Source: Ciceribacter thiooxidans
Lineage (GTDB): Bacteria > Pseudomonadota > Alphaproteobacteria > Rhizobiales > Rhizobiaceae
Length of the DNA: 64,000 nucleotides
Assembly: GCF_014126615.1 (NCBI RefSeq)
Contig: NZ_CP059896.1
Location: 3,358,501-3,422,500 of the forward strand
Reading direction: 5' to 3'
Numbering within the stretch: position 1 is the stretch's first letter; every line of letters begins with the position of its first letter. The notes under the pieces were generated by a model. The model made no database searches, had not been told where the DNA came from, and saw only the letters and a list, made by a program, of their open reading frames with translations. Below, piece after piece: positions 43,322-52,492 of the stretch. A program made the position numbers and the translations under genes.

Positions 43322-45193
43322 ATGAGCGACTTCGAGCCGACAGCAGCACATGCAAACGGCGGTGCCGCAGGATACAGAGTCCTGGCCCGCAAGTATCGTC
43401 CCAAGGATTTCACCGACCTGATGGTCGGCCAGGAGCCGATGGTCCGAACGCTCACGAACGCGTTCGAGACGGGTCGTATCGCGCAGGCCTACATGCTGAC
43501 GGGCGTCCGCGGCGTCGGCAAGACGACGACCGCCCGTATCCTGGCGCGCGCGCTCAACTACAAGACTGCAGAGATCGACAAACCGACGATCGACCTCAAA
43601 TTGCCTGGTGAACACTGCCAGGCGATCATGGAAGGTCGCCACGTCGATGTCATCGAGATGGATGCTGCTTCTCACACCGGCATCGACGATATCCGCGAGA
43701 TCATCGAGCAGGTCCGCTACCGCCCCGTCTCGGCCCGCTACAAAGTCTACATCATCGATGAAGTGCATATGCTCTCGACCGCGGCCTTCAACGGCCTGCT
43801 GAAAACGCTCGAAGAGCCGCCGGAACACGTCAAGTTCATCTTTGCGACGACCGAGATCCGCAAGGTGCCGATCACCGTGCTCTCGCGCTGCCAGCGTTTC
43901 GATCTGCGGCGCATCAGTGCGAGCGATCTGGTCGGCCTCTTTTCGACGATTGCAGCCAAGGAAGGCATCACCGCCGACGAGGAAGCACTGGCGATGATCG
44001 CACGCGCGGCCGAGGGGTCGGCACGCGACGGGCTGTCGCTGCTCGACCAGGCGATTGCCCATGGTGGAGGAGTCGTCAGGGCGGACACGGTACGTGCGAT
44101 GCTCGGCCTCGCCGATCGCGCCCGCGTCGTGGACCTCTTCGAGCATGTGGTGCGTGGCGACGTCACAGCAGCACTTTCCGAGTTCGGCAGCCAGTACGAA
44201 TCCGGTGCCAGCCCGACCGTGGTTCTGACCGACCTTGCCGACTTTACCCATCTCGTGACACGGCTAAAATACATCCCGTCGGCGGCTCAGGACGCGTCCC
44301 TCAGCGAAGTCGAGCGGGTTCGCGGAGCTGAACTTTCGACCAGCGTCAGCGTTTCGACGCTCTCCCGCATCTGGCAAATGCTGCTGAAAGGTATTCCGGA
44401 AACGGAAAACTCGGCGCGCCCTGCCGGTGCCGCGGAAATGGTGATCATCCGGCTGGCGCATGCGGCTCATTTGCCATCGCCGGAAGACGCCGCGCGCCGC
44501 CTTGCGGAACTGGCAGAGGGAGGACCGACCGGCACCCCTTCCCATGCGCTCACCGGAGGCAGTGGCGGCGGTGGCGCCCCGGTGTCCTATCGCACCGCAG
44601 TCGTTGGCGGCCAGGCGCTGGACCGGCCACAGCAGGTCGCGCCCAGACCGACGGCTCATCTCCAGAGTGTGCCGGCACCCGTATCGCAGCCGCAGCCAGC
44701 GACGCTGGGGCGCGTCGAAACAAAGCCTGCGCCGGTTCCAAAGGTTCCCGTCAGATCGCTCGAGGATATTGCGGAACTCTGCACGCAGAACCGCGATCCC
44801 AAGCTGAAGGCGCTCTTGCGCTCCTACGTGCGGCTTGTCAGCCTTGAGCCGGGAAGACTTGAGATCAACTTGCCATCCGAGGCGCCGAAGACGCTCGCAG
44901 GGGACCTGCAGCGGCGGCTCGAGGAGTGGACGGAAATCCGCTGGATGGTCATCCTGTCGCGTGAAGCCGGCAAGCCGACGCTCGCGGAAACGGAAAGTTC
45001 GAACCGGGAGGCGAGACTCCTCGACGCGCGGCAGGATCCGGACGTGGCAGCGATCCTGGCCCGTTTCCCCGGGGCGAGGATCACCGACGTGCGCATTCGC
45101 GCCGCCGGTAACGAAGACGAGACGCTGGACGTCCCCTCTGCAGCCGAATCCGCAGAAGGTGACATTCTCCCGGGCGACGACATCGAATTCTAA
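43322..45193 (+). CDS. dnaX: DNA polymerase III tau/gamma subunit
   Basis: The 623-residue clamp-loader ATPase has Walker A GVRGVGKTT (61-69), the DEVH box IIDEVHML and the sensor SRCQRFDL. The zinc module between the two usual ATPase parts lacks its cysteines (one cysteine in GEHCQAI), as in the rhizobial relatives I recall. Residues ~395-500 are a linker rich in P, A and G, then a C-terminal polymerase-binding domain. I chose ATG 43322 with AGGAG just upstream; the open frame upstream runs through ffs and is not coding. No clear slippery site for gamma was noticed. Confidence 0.95.
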   Translation: MSDFEPTAAHANGGAAGYRVLARKYRPKDFTDLMVGQEPMVRTLTNAFETGRIAQAYMLTGVRGVGKTTTARILARALNYKTAEIDKPTIDLKLPGEHCQAIMEGRHVDVIEMDAASHTGIDDIREIIEQVRYRPVSARYKVYIIDEVHMLSTAAFNGLLKTLEEPPEHVKFIFATTEIRKVPITVLSRCQRFDLRRISASDLVGLFSTIAAKEGITADEEALAMIARAAEGSARDGLSLLDQAIAHGGGVVRADTVRAMLGLADRARVVDLFEHVVRGDVTAALSEFGSQYESGASPTVVLTDLADFTHLVTRLKYIPSAAQDASLSEVERVRGAELSTSVSVSTLSRIWQMLLKGIPETENSARPAGAAEMVIIRLAHAAHLPSPEDAARRLAELAEGGPTGTPSHALTGGSGGGGAPVSYRTAVVGGQALDRPQQVAPRPTAHLQSVPAPVSQPQPATLGRVETKPAPVPKVPVRSLEDIAELCTQNRDPKLKALLRSYVRLVSLEPGRLEINLPSEAPKTLAGDLQRRLEEWTEIRWMVILSREAGKPTLAETESSNREARLLDARQDPDVAAILARFPGARITDVRIRAAGNEDETLDVPSAAESAEGDILPGDDIEF

Positions 45194-45229
45194 GACGGCA
45201 TTCGCCAAAATTTCATGGAGACAACGACG

Positions 45230-45553
45230 ATGCGCGACATCATGGGCATGATGGGCAAGGTCAAGGAAATGCAGGCCAAGATGGAGAAGATGCAGGCGGA
45301 GATCGCCGCTCTCGAAGTCGAAGGCAAATCCGGCGGCGGTCTCGTAACCGTGACGATGACCGGCAAAGGCGAGCTCAAGGGCCTGAAGATCGATCCTTCG
45401 CTCTTCAAGGAAGAAGAAGTTGAGATTCTTGAAGACCTGATCGTCGCCGCCCACAAGGACGCCAAGGACAAGGCAGAGGCGGTCATGGCCGAAAAGACGA
45501 AGGAAATGACGGCCGGTCTCCCCATCCCGCCTGGCATGAAGTTGCCATTCTAA
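45230..45553 (+). CDS. YbaB/EbfC nucleoid-associated protein
   Basis: A 107-residue DNA-binding protein of the YbaB/EbfC family with the coiled N-terminal helix ([18 protein letters not shown]) and the [12 protein letters not shown] strand. ATG 45230 is preceded by GGAG 9 bases away; ATG 45215 in the same frame has no ribosome site. The dnaX-ybaB-recR order is widely conserved and points to a role in DNA maintenance. Confidence 0.94.
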   Translation: MRDIMGMMGKVKEMQAKMEKMQAEIAALEVEGKSGGGLVTVTMTGKGELKGLKIDPSLFKEEEVEILEDLIVAAHKDAKDKAEAVMAEKTKEMTAGLPIPPGMKLPF

Positions 45554-45671
45554 CGCAATGCCAGCACGCGGCGAAGACTTTTCCAACCCGGCTCCGCCGT
45601 GTGTCCTCCGCCGGCGAGGCGGTATGTCGAGGGCATTTCCGTTTGGCACAGATATCCGCTAGAAACCACCC

Positions 45672-46277
45672 ATGGCAAAGCGAGTCACCGGTCCCGAAAT
45701 CGAAAAACTGATCCAGCTGCTGGCGAAAGTGCCTGGCCTCGGGCCGCGTTCGGCCCGACGGGCCGCCCTGCATCTGATCAAGAAGAAGGATCAGATGCTC
45801 GGGCCTCTCGCGCACGCGATGGGCGACGCCTATGATAAGGTGAAGATCTGCTCCCATTGCGGTAATGTCGATACGAGCGACCCCTGTACCGTCTGCACTG
45901 ACGACCGTCGTGATCAGTCTGTGATCATCGTCGTGGAAGACGTCTCCGACCTCTGGGCACTGGAGCGCGCAGGCGCGATGAACGCAGCCTATCATGTGCT
46001 CGGCGGAACGCTGTCGCCGCTTGACGGCGTAGGTCCGGACGACCTGAACATTCGCGGCCTTATCGACAGGGTGTCCAAAGGCGGTATCCGCGAGGTCATC
46101 ATCGCCGTGAACGCGACCGTCGAAGGGCAGACCACGGCTCACTACATCACCGACCATCTGGCGGGCCTGGACGTGAAAATCACCCGTCTGGCCCATGGCG
46201 TGCCTGTTGGTGGTGAGCTCGACTATCTTGACGAGGGAACGCTGGCGGCGGCGCTGAGAGCCCGCACGGCGATCTGA
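45672..46277 (+). CDS. recR: RecR, recombination mediator
   Basis: The 201-residue protein has the helix-hairpin-helix ([17 protein letters not shown], 20-36), the zinc finger C60, C63, C72 and C75, and the Toprim domain ([15 protein letters not shown]). RecR acts with RecO and RecF in gap repair. It is the third gene of the dnaX-ybaB-recR block, 118 bases after ybaB. Confidence 0.96.
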   Translation: MAKRVTGPEIEKLIQLLAKVPGLGPRSARRAALHLIKKKDQMLGPLAHAMGDAYDKVKICSHCGNVDTSDPCTVCTDDRRDQSVIIVVEDVSDLWALERAGAMNAAYHVLGGTLSPLDGVGPDDLNIRGLIDRVSKGGIREVIIAVNATVEGQTTAHYITDHLAGLDVKITRLAHGVPVGGELDYLDEGTLAAALRARTAI

Positions 46278-46310
46278 AATCCGCCCCGTTCGGGGGTGAT
46301 GTGAGGTTTC

Positions 46311-47552
46311 ATGAGACGACGCTCCGCCATCATCTTTCTCCTTCTGCTGCTTCTCTCCCCCGTTTCCGCGGTAGCACTCGACAGAGGCGCAGTCGAAGCT
46401 CAGTTCCAGACGTGGCTAAAGCAGGAATTGTGGCCGCTTGCGCAGAAATCCGGCGTCAGCCGGAGGGCGTTCGAGCATGCCATTGCCGGTCTCCATCTCA
46501 ACTGGGATCTGCCGGATCTCGTGCCACCGGGGAGCAAGCCGCCGAAGGAACGAAAGCAGAGTCAGGCCGAGTTCTCGTCGCCCGGGTCCTATTTTTCCGA
46601 GAAACGACTACAGGGGCTTGCCGCCACCGGTCGCACTCTTGCAGCTCGGCACGCGCGCACACTCCAGAAAATCGAGAAGACCTACGGAGTTCCCGGATCG
46701 GTCGTGCTTGCGATCTGGGGCCGAGAGACGGGCTTCGGGCGGGCGAAGCTGCCTTATTCTGCGGTGGAGGTGCTCGCGACCAAGGCTTTCATGTCGACGC
46801 GCAAGGACCTCTTCTTGCGCGAGCTGATTTCAGCGCTGCACATGATCGACGGCGGCGACATCAGCGCCGGCAGGATGATGGGCTCCTGGGCCGGGGCCCT
46901 CGGCCAGCCGCAATTCATGCCCACCAGCTATCTTGAACACGCCGTCGACTTTGATGGAGACGGCGTCAGGGACATCTGGAGCTCGGTTCCGGACAGCCTT
47001 GCCTCGATCGCCAACTATCTTGTCCACAAGGGATGGCAGAGAGGGCGCAGCTGGGGTTACGAGGTCGTCATTCCGGAGGATGTATCCTGTGCCCAGGAGG
47101 GGCCGGACCGCGCGCAGCCTCTCTCCGCCTGGGCGACGTCGGGAATCCGACGGATCTCCGGCAAACCCTTCCCGGAGCACGAGACAGCGGCTTCGACGAT
47201 GATGCTGGTCCCCGCTGGCACGCACGGCCCCGAATTCCTTGTCACACCGAATTTCTACGTTCTCAAGGAGTACAACAACTCCGATCTCTACGCGCTCTTC
47301 ATTGGCAATCTCGCCGATCGCATCGCCTATGGGAGCGGTTCTTTCGTCGGCAAATGGGGAGATGTCGGGAAGATGCTACGCTCAGACGTGCTTGCGATGC
47401 AGGAGAGACTTGTCGCAAAGGGTTACGACGTCGGCAAGGTCGATGGGCTACCCGGCTACAAGACACGCCGCTCCCTCGGCGAGTGGCAGGCGAAGAGCGG
47501 CTTTTCTCCGACCTGCTTCCCCGACGAGAGCCTGAAGGCGAAGCTTCGCTGA
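46311..47552 (+). CDS. MltB-type lytic murein transglycosylase with peptidoglycan-binding domain
   Basis: The 413-residue protein has a signal peptide (MRRRSAIIFLLLLLLSPVSA), an SLT_2 catalytic domain with E139 in IWGRETGFG and the GALGQPQFMPTSY stretch, and a C-terminal peptidoglycan-binding domain (about 350-413, LRSDVLAMQERLVAKGY). No lipobox is visible. It cleaves the glycan chain in the periplasm to give 1,6-anhydromuropeptides. Only 6 bases separate its stop from the convergent MFS gene. Confidence 0.9.
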   Translation: MRRRSAIIFLLLLLLSPVSAVALDRGAVEAQFQTWLKQELWPLAQKSGVSRRAFEHAIAGLHLNWDLPDLVPPGSKPPKERKQSQAEFSSPGSYFSEKRLQGLAATGRTLAARHARTLQKIEKTYGVPGSVVLAIWGRETGFGRAKLPYSAVEVLATKAFMSTRKDLFLRELISALHMIDGGDISAGRMMGSWAGALGQPQFMPTSYLEHAVDFDGDGVRDIWSSVPDSLASIANYLVHKGWQRGRSWGYEVVIPEDVSCAQEGPDRAQPLSAWATSGIRRISGKPFPEHETAASTMMLVPAGTHGPEFLVTPNFYVLKEYNNSDLYALFIGNLADRIAYGSGSFVGKWGDVGKMLRSDVLAMQERLVAKGYDVGKVDGLPGYKTRRSLGEWQAKSGFSPTCFPDESLKAKLR

Positions 47553-47558
47553 CGCACC

Positions 47559-49187
47559 TCAATGCGGCTCGATGTGCGTCTGATGGAAAACGTCGTCTGC
47601 CGGCGGAATGCCCTGCCGCTCGATCATCCGATGGACGCGGGGCTTTGAAGTGCCCCTGTGAAGGGCGAGCAGGCGGTCGCTGGTTTCCGCGTCCGCCTTC
47701 GTCCGCCGCTGGTTATGGCGCACGTAATCCACCCATGTCGGCGTGTGATAGGTCTCGGTCCAGACCTCGGGGGTTTCGAGATCGCGCATCAGCGCCCAGT
47801 TGCGGGCGCCGTCACGAAGGCGGATACGGCGCCGTTCGGCCATCAATGAAAGGAACTCATGCACGTCGTCGTCGTCGATTTCGTAATCGATCTGCACGAC
47901 GATAGGACCACTGCGCGGCTTGACGTCGAGGCGGAGCTCCGGCTCGTTGAAGCGGTTGAGCGGGTCAAGGTCGAGGGACGCAAAAGGCGGCATCGGAAAC
48001 CGGAATCCGATTGCGACGCCGACAATCATCACCAATGCGGACACAAGAAGGGCATGTCCGACACCATTGGTTTCGGCCACATGACCCCATAGCCAGCTGC
48101 CGGTCGCCATGCCGCCGAAGGTGGCTGTCTGGTAGAGCGAGAGGGCACGACCGACAACCCAGCGCGGTGTGGAAAGCTGCACGACCGTGTTGAAGAGCGA
48201 CAGCGCGAGGACCCAGCAGGCTCCGGCGAGCAATAGTGCCACCCCGGTGAGCCATGCCGATCCGCTCACGCCGATCACTGCCGTGCTCAGGGCAAAACCT
48301 GCAAACGACAACCGCACGATGTCCTCACTCGAAAGGATTTCGCGCAGCCGGGCGCTCGAGAGTGCCCCCGCGATCGCGCCTGCGCCGAAGGCGCCCAACA
48401 GGATGCCGTAGGTGAGCGGTCCGCCGGCGATCATGTCGCGAGCGACCACCGGCAGAAGTGCAAGAATTGCAACCGCCGTCAGACCGAAGACAAAACTGCG
48501 GAAAAGTACCTTCAGAATATTCGGCGACATCGCGACGTAGCGTAGCCCCGCAGAAATGGCAGCGCCGAGCTGCTCACGCGGCAACGTCGTTTGCGGCACT
48601 TCCGGGCGCCAGCGATAGAGTGCGTAGGCGAGCGGCAGATAGCTGAAGGCGTTTACGAGGAAGGCTGCGGCCGCGCCAAGGGCGGCGACGATCATGCCGC
48701 CGAGAGCCGGACCGACGCTTCGGGTAATGTTGAATCCCATACTGTTCAGGGCGACGGCGGCCGGGAGATCGCTGCGCGGAACCATGTCGCCGACGGAAGC
48801 CTGCCAGGAAGGATTGTTGAGCGCCGTGCCACTGCCGATCAGGAACGTGAAGAACAGCAGCGACCACGGAGAAACCTGTCCGACAAAGGCAAAGATCGCG
48901 AGCAAGATCGAAACCGTGAGCATGAAGAACTGCGACAGCAGCATGACTCTGCGGCGATCGAAGCTGTCGGCGACGGCACCGGAAAGCAACGAAAGCAGCA
49001 TAACCGGCAGGGTATTGGACGCCTGAACAAGCGCGACCATGTTCTCCGAGCGGGAAATGGAGGCCATCAGCCAGGCTGCTCCCACACCCTGAATGAGACC
49101 ACCGAGATTCGACGAAATGCTTGCAACCCAGATCGTCCGGTAGAATTCGTTCTTGAGTGGCGCCAAGGGCGATTTGCGGTCCGACAC
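47559..49187 (-). CDS. MFS exporter of the EntS/MFS_3 type with a C-terminal cytoplasmic domain
   Basis: The 542-residue protein has about 12 membrane segments in the first ~400 residues (motif A-like ADSFDRRRVM after segment 2) and about 130 extra C-terminal residues beginning near IVVQIDYEIDDDDVHEFL, which look like a soluble alpha/beta domain. This layout is that of the MFS_3 group, which includes the enterobactin exporter EntS. The substrate is unknown. The start is GTG 49187 (VSDRKSPLAPLKNEFYRTIW); the longer frame upstream is out of place in the rimP promoter region. Confidence 0.85.
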   Translation of the reverse strand: MSDRKSPLAPLKNEFYRTIWVASISSNLGGLIQGVGAAWLMASISRSENMVALVQASNTLPVMLLSLLSGAVADSFDRRRVMLLSQFFMLTVSILLAIFAFVGQVSPWSLLFFTFLIGSGTALNNPSWQASVGDMVPRSDLPAAVALNSMGFNITRSVGPALGGMIVAALGAAAAFLVNAFSYLPLAYALYRWRPEVPQTTLPREQLGAAISAGLRYVAMSPNILKVLFRSFVFGLTAVAILALLPVVARDMIAGGPLTYGILLGAFGAGAIAGALSSARLREILSSEDIVRLSFAGFALSTAVIGVSGSAWLTGVALLLAGACWVLALSLFNTVVQLSTPRWVVGRALSLYQTATFGGMATGSWLWGHVAETNGVGHALLVSALVMIVGVAIGFRFPMPPFASLDLDPLNRFNEPELRLDVKPRSGPIVVQIDYEIDDDDVHEFLSLMAERRRIRLRDGARNWALMRDLETPEVWTETYHTPTWVDYVRHNQRRTKADAETSDRLLALHRGTSKPRVHRMIERQGIPPADDVFHQTHIEPH

Positions 49188-49310
49188 GTCCTGTTCACCT
49201 GCGGCTTTCGAAGCGGAGCGTGCCAATATAGGCAAATCTGACGCACGCTGCCTATCTCCCGCTGCCCCGAACACGAAAATAGCACTGGGACGGCATGGTT
49301 CCTCGCAAAG

Positions 49311-49339
49311 CTTGCATTTCCACGCGAGCAAGCGTATAT
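49311..49339 (+). promoter_or_regulatory. Promoter of the rimP-nusA-infB operon
   Basis: CTTGCA (49311-49316) and GTATAT (49334-49339) are 17 bases apart, close to the CTTGAC-N17-CTATAT consensus. Transcription would start near 49346, about 100 bases before rimP. Confidence 0.65.
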
Positions 49340-49366
49340 CGTGCTTAAATTCTTGATCGACAGATG

Positions 49367-49398
49367 AAGAGTGGGGCCGCAAGGACCCGCTCTTTTTT
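49367..49398 (+). terminator. Leader terminator/attenuator before rimP
   Basis: AAGAGTGGG (49367-49375) pairs with CCCGCTCTT (49386-49394), with one G-U pair, followed by TTTTG. It lies 20-50 bases after the proposed transcription start and 46 bases before the rimP start codon, on the same strand, so it can only act on the operon itself. Confidence 0.75.
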
Positions 49399-49443
49399 GT
49401 TAGCGGTCGGGAAAACTGCAGAATTCATCCAGGAGGATGACAC

Positions 49444-50052
49444 GTGTCGGAACAAGTACCGGCGCCGCAGGACCGCGAGCCGCGCATTGTCACGGAAACC
49501 GGCCTCGATCGGCGCATCGCTGAAATCATAGAGCCCGTGGCGGTTGCCATGGGTTTCAAACTCGTGCGGGTTCGGCTCCTCAACCAGAACGGGCTTACCC
49601 TCCAGATCATGGCCGAACGCAACGACGGCACCATGACCGTCGAGGACTGTGAAGAGCTTTCGATGGCGATTTCGCCGGTGCTCGACGTCGAAGATCCGGT
49701 CGACAAGGCCTACCATCTGGAAGTATCCTCCCCGGGTATCGACCGGCCGATGGTGCGCAAGTCCGACTTCGACCGCTGGCAGGGTCATATCGTCAAATGC
49801 GAGACGTCGATTCTGGTCGACAACCGCAAGCGATTCCGCGGCAAGATTGCAGCGGTTGACGCAGACGGCTTTACCATCGAGCGCGACCAGATCGCTTACG
49901 GCGAGGAGCCGCGCGTAACCATTCCGTTCAGTGCGCTGGCGGAGGCGAAATTGATCCTGACGGACGATCTCATCCGCGATGCGCTTAAGGCCGACAAAGC
50001 GGCTCGGGCCGAGGCGGCAAACCAGAATGACGACGAAACCTCGATAGACTAA
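49444..50052 (+). CDS. rimP: RimP, ribosome maturation factor
   Basis: The 202-residue RimP helps assemble the 30S subunit. It has the N-terminal alpha/beta domain ([38 protein letters not shown]) and the family motif [14 protein letters not shown], then an SH3-like domain. The start is GTG, with a complete AGGAGG 8 bases upstream. nusA follows after 47 bases, the conserved rimP-nusA-ylxR-infB order. Confidence 0.95.
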   Translation: MSEQVPAPQDREPRIVTETGLDRRIAEIIEPVAVAMGFKLVRVRLLNQNGLTLQIMAERNDGTMTVEDCEELSMAISPVLDVEDPVDKAYHLEVSSPGIDRPMVRKSDFDRWQGHIVKCETSILVDNRKRFRGKIAAVDADGFTIERDQIAYGEEPRVTIPFSALAEAKLILTDDLIRDALKADKAARAEAANQNDDETSID

Positions 50053-50099
50053 CCGCCCTGAGGGCTCGGCCCCGGCAGTGAAGACGGAGACAAAAGACA

Positions 50100-51707
50100 A
50101 TGGCAGTCAGTGCTAACCGGCTCGAGCTCTTGCAGATCGCTGATGCGGTCGCACGTGAGAAGGTGATCGACCGTGAAATCGTGCTTGCCGCGATGGCCGA
50201 TGCGATCCAGAAGGCCGCCCGCTCGCGCTACGGCTCCGAAACCAATATCCGCGCCGACATCAATTCCAAGACCGGCGAAATCCGCCTGCAGCGCCTTCTG
50301 GAAGTCGTCGAGAAGGTCGAGGACTACTCCACGCAGATCGCGCTTGAACTCGCCCGCGACCGCAACGTCGACGCCAAGATCGGCGACTACATTGCCGACC
50401 CGCTGCCGCCGATGGACTTCGGCCGCATTGCGGCCCAGTCGGCCAAGCAGGTTATCGTGCAGAAGGTGCGTGAAGCCGAACGTGACCGTCAGTACGACGA
50501 ATTCAAGGATCGCGTCGGCGAAATCGTCAACGGCACTGTCAAGCGCGTCGAATATGGCAATGTGATCGTCGATCTCGGCCGCGGCGAAGGCATCATCCGC
50601 CGTGACGAGATGATCCCGCGCGAGACCTTCCGCTACGGCGACCGTGTCCGCGCCTATGTCTACGACGTCCGCCGCGAACAGCGGGGCCCGCAGATCTTCC
50701 TGTCGCGTACCCATCCGCAGTTCATGGTGAAGCTCTTCACCATGGAAGTGCCGGAAATCTATGACGGCATCATCCAGATCAAGTCGGTTGCCCGCGATCC
50801 GGGCTCGCGCGCCAAGATCGCCGTCATTTCGAACGACTCGTCGATCGATCCGGTCGGCGCCTGCGTCGGTATGCGTGGCAGCCGCGTCCAGGCCGTCGTC
50901 GGAGAACTGCAGGGCGAGAAGATCGACATTATCCCGTGGAGCCAGGATCCGGCTTCCTTCATCGTCAATGCCCTGCAGCCGGCTGAGGTTTCCAAGGTCG
51001 TTCTCGACGAAGATGCCGAACGCATCGAAGTCGTCGTACCGGACGAACAGCTGTCGCTCGCCATCGGTCGTCGCGGTCAGAACGTGCGCCTCGCGTCGCA
51101 GCTTACCGGCTGGGACATCGACATCATGACGGAAGCCGAAGAGTCCGAGCGCCGTCAGAAGGAATTCAACGAACGCACCAACCTCTTCATGGATGCGCTC
51201 GACGTCGACGAGATGATCGGTCAGGTGCTGGCCTCCGAAGGCTTCGCCCAGGTTGAGGAGCTCGCTTACGTCGAGCTCGACGAAATCGCGTCCATCGAAG
51301 GCTTCGATGAGGATACCGCCCAGGAAATCCAGTCGCGTGCCCGCGACTACCTGGAAAAGATCGAGGCGGAAATGGACGCCAAGCGCAAGGAACTCGGCGT
51401 CGCCGACGAACTGCGCCAGATCGACGGCATGACGGCCCAGATGATGGTCGCCCTCGGCGAGGACGGCATCAAGACGATCGAGGACTTTGCTGGCTGCGCT
51501 GCCGACGACCTCGTCGGCTGGAGCGAGCGCAAGGACGGCGAGACCAAGAAGTTCGAAGGGCTGTTCTCGAGGTTCGACGTTTCCCGTGCGGAAGCCGAGA
51601 ACATGATCGTTCAGGCCCGTCTGGCGGCCGGCTGGATTACCGAAGACGATCTCGCTGCAGGGACCGTTGAAGAAGAAGCGGTCGAGGACGAAGACAAGGC
51701 TGAATGA
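50100..51707 (+). CDS. nusA: NusA, transcription elongation and antitermination factor
   Basis: The 535-residue NusA contains an N-terminal RNA polymerase-binding domain, an S1 domain (about 130-200, GEIVNGTVKRVEYGNVIVDL), two KH domains (about 200-345, with CVGMRGSRVQAVVGEL and IGRRGQNVRLA) and C-terminal helical repeats. It modulates pausing, termination and antitermination, which may be relevant to the hairpin in its own operon leader. GGAG lies 9 bases before the ATG; the stop overlaps the next gene (ATGA). Confidence 0.96.
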   Translation: MAVSANRLELLQIADAVAREKVIDREIVLAAMADAIQKAARSRYGSETNIRADINSKTGEIRLQRLLEVVEKVEDYSTQIALELARDRNVDAKIGDYIADPLPPMDFGRIAAQSAKQVIVQKVREAERDRQYDEFKDRVGEIVNGTVKRVEYGNVIVDLGRGEGIIRRDEMIPRETFRYGDRVRAYVYDVRREQRGPQIFLSRTHPQFMVKLFTMEVPEIYDGIIQIKSVARDPGSRAKIAVISNDSSIDPVGACVGMRGSRVQAVVGELQGEKIDIIPWSQDPASFIVNALQPAEVSKVVLDEDAERIEVVVPDEQLSLAIGRRGQNVRLASQLTGWDIDIMTEAEESERRQKEFNERTNLFMDALDVDEMIGQVLASEGFAQVEELAYVELDEIASIEGFDEDTAQEIQSRARDYLEKIEAEMDAKRKELGVADELRQIDGMTAQMMVALGEDGIKTIEDFAGCAADDLVGWSERKDGETKKFEGLFSRFDVSRAEAENMIVQARLAAGWITEDDLAAGTVEEEAVEDEDKAE

Positions 51708-52393
51708 TGCGAGGCGATGCGCCGGAAAGCTTGCCGGAAGATGAAGCCACCGAAGGTGCGGACATGAATGGCCGCACGTGCATCGTCACGCGGCATAGCG
51801 GAACACCGGAAACGTTGATCCGCTTTGTCGCCGGCCCCGACGGCAGCGTCGTCGCGGATCTCAAGCGGCAACTTCCGGGGCGCGGATGCTGGGTTTCGGT
51901 AAGCCGCGAGGCGATCGACAAGGCGGTAGCAAAGAAGCTTTTCGCGCGCGCGCTGAAGGCAGACGTCAAGGCCGATCCAGATCTCGGCCAGCGCGTCGAC
52001 CGCCTGCTCGTCGCACAGCTTGCAGGGATGATGAACCTGGCGCGCAAGGCCGGCCAGTTCGTCACCGGTAGCGCCAAGGTGGACCTGGCCGTGCGCAGCG
52101 GGGAAGCGATTGCAGTCTTCCACGCGATGGACGCGGCGGCAGACGGCGTGCGGAAGATCGACCAGGCGCGCAAGGCTTGGCACCTCGGAATGGAGACCGA
52201 CGCGGAGATACCCTCCTTTCGGCTCTTGTCCGAGGCGGAAATGGAAGAACTGATGGGCCAGAATGCTTTTATCCATGCGGCAGCGCTTGCGGGGCAGGCA
52301 GGTGAAGGTGTAGTGAAACGCGCAAACCTGCTCAAGACGTATCGCGGCGGCGCGCCGCAAACGACGGGTGGCGCCAGCCAGAAACCACAATGA
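51704..52393 (+). CDS. YlxR (DUF448) and L7Ae-like RNA-binding protein
   Basis: This 229-residue protein joins a YlxR domain (about 20-95, RTCIVTRHSGTPETLIRFV and LPGRGCWVSV) to an L7Ae-like domain (about 100-195, LLVAQLAGMMNLARKAGQFV). In many bacteria these are two proteins (YlxR and YlxQ) between nusA and infB; the fused form is usual in Rhizobiales. It probably binds RNA. The ATG overlaps the nusA stop by 4 bases. 99 bases separate it from infB. Confidence 0.9.
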   Translation: MMRGDAPESLPEDEATEGADMNGRTCIVTRHSGTPETLIRFVAGPDGSVVADLKRQLPGRGCWVSVSREAIDKAVAKKLFARALKADVKADPDLGQRVDRLLVAQLAGMMNLARKAGQFVTGSAKVDLAVRSGEAIAVFHAMDAAADGVRKIDQARKAWHLGMETDAEIPSFRLLSEAEMEELMGQNAFIHAAALAGQAGEGVVKRANLLKTYRGGAPQTTGGASQKPQ

Positions 52394-52492
52394 CGCGGTC
52401 ACCGGTTCGGCCGGCCACTGCATCGATGAACAGGAATTGAGCGGCGCGGTCGATGCACGGCATCCGGCCACGCTCGAAGGAACGGGAACGGA

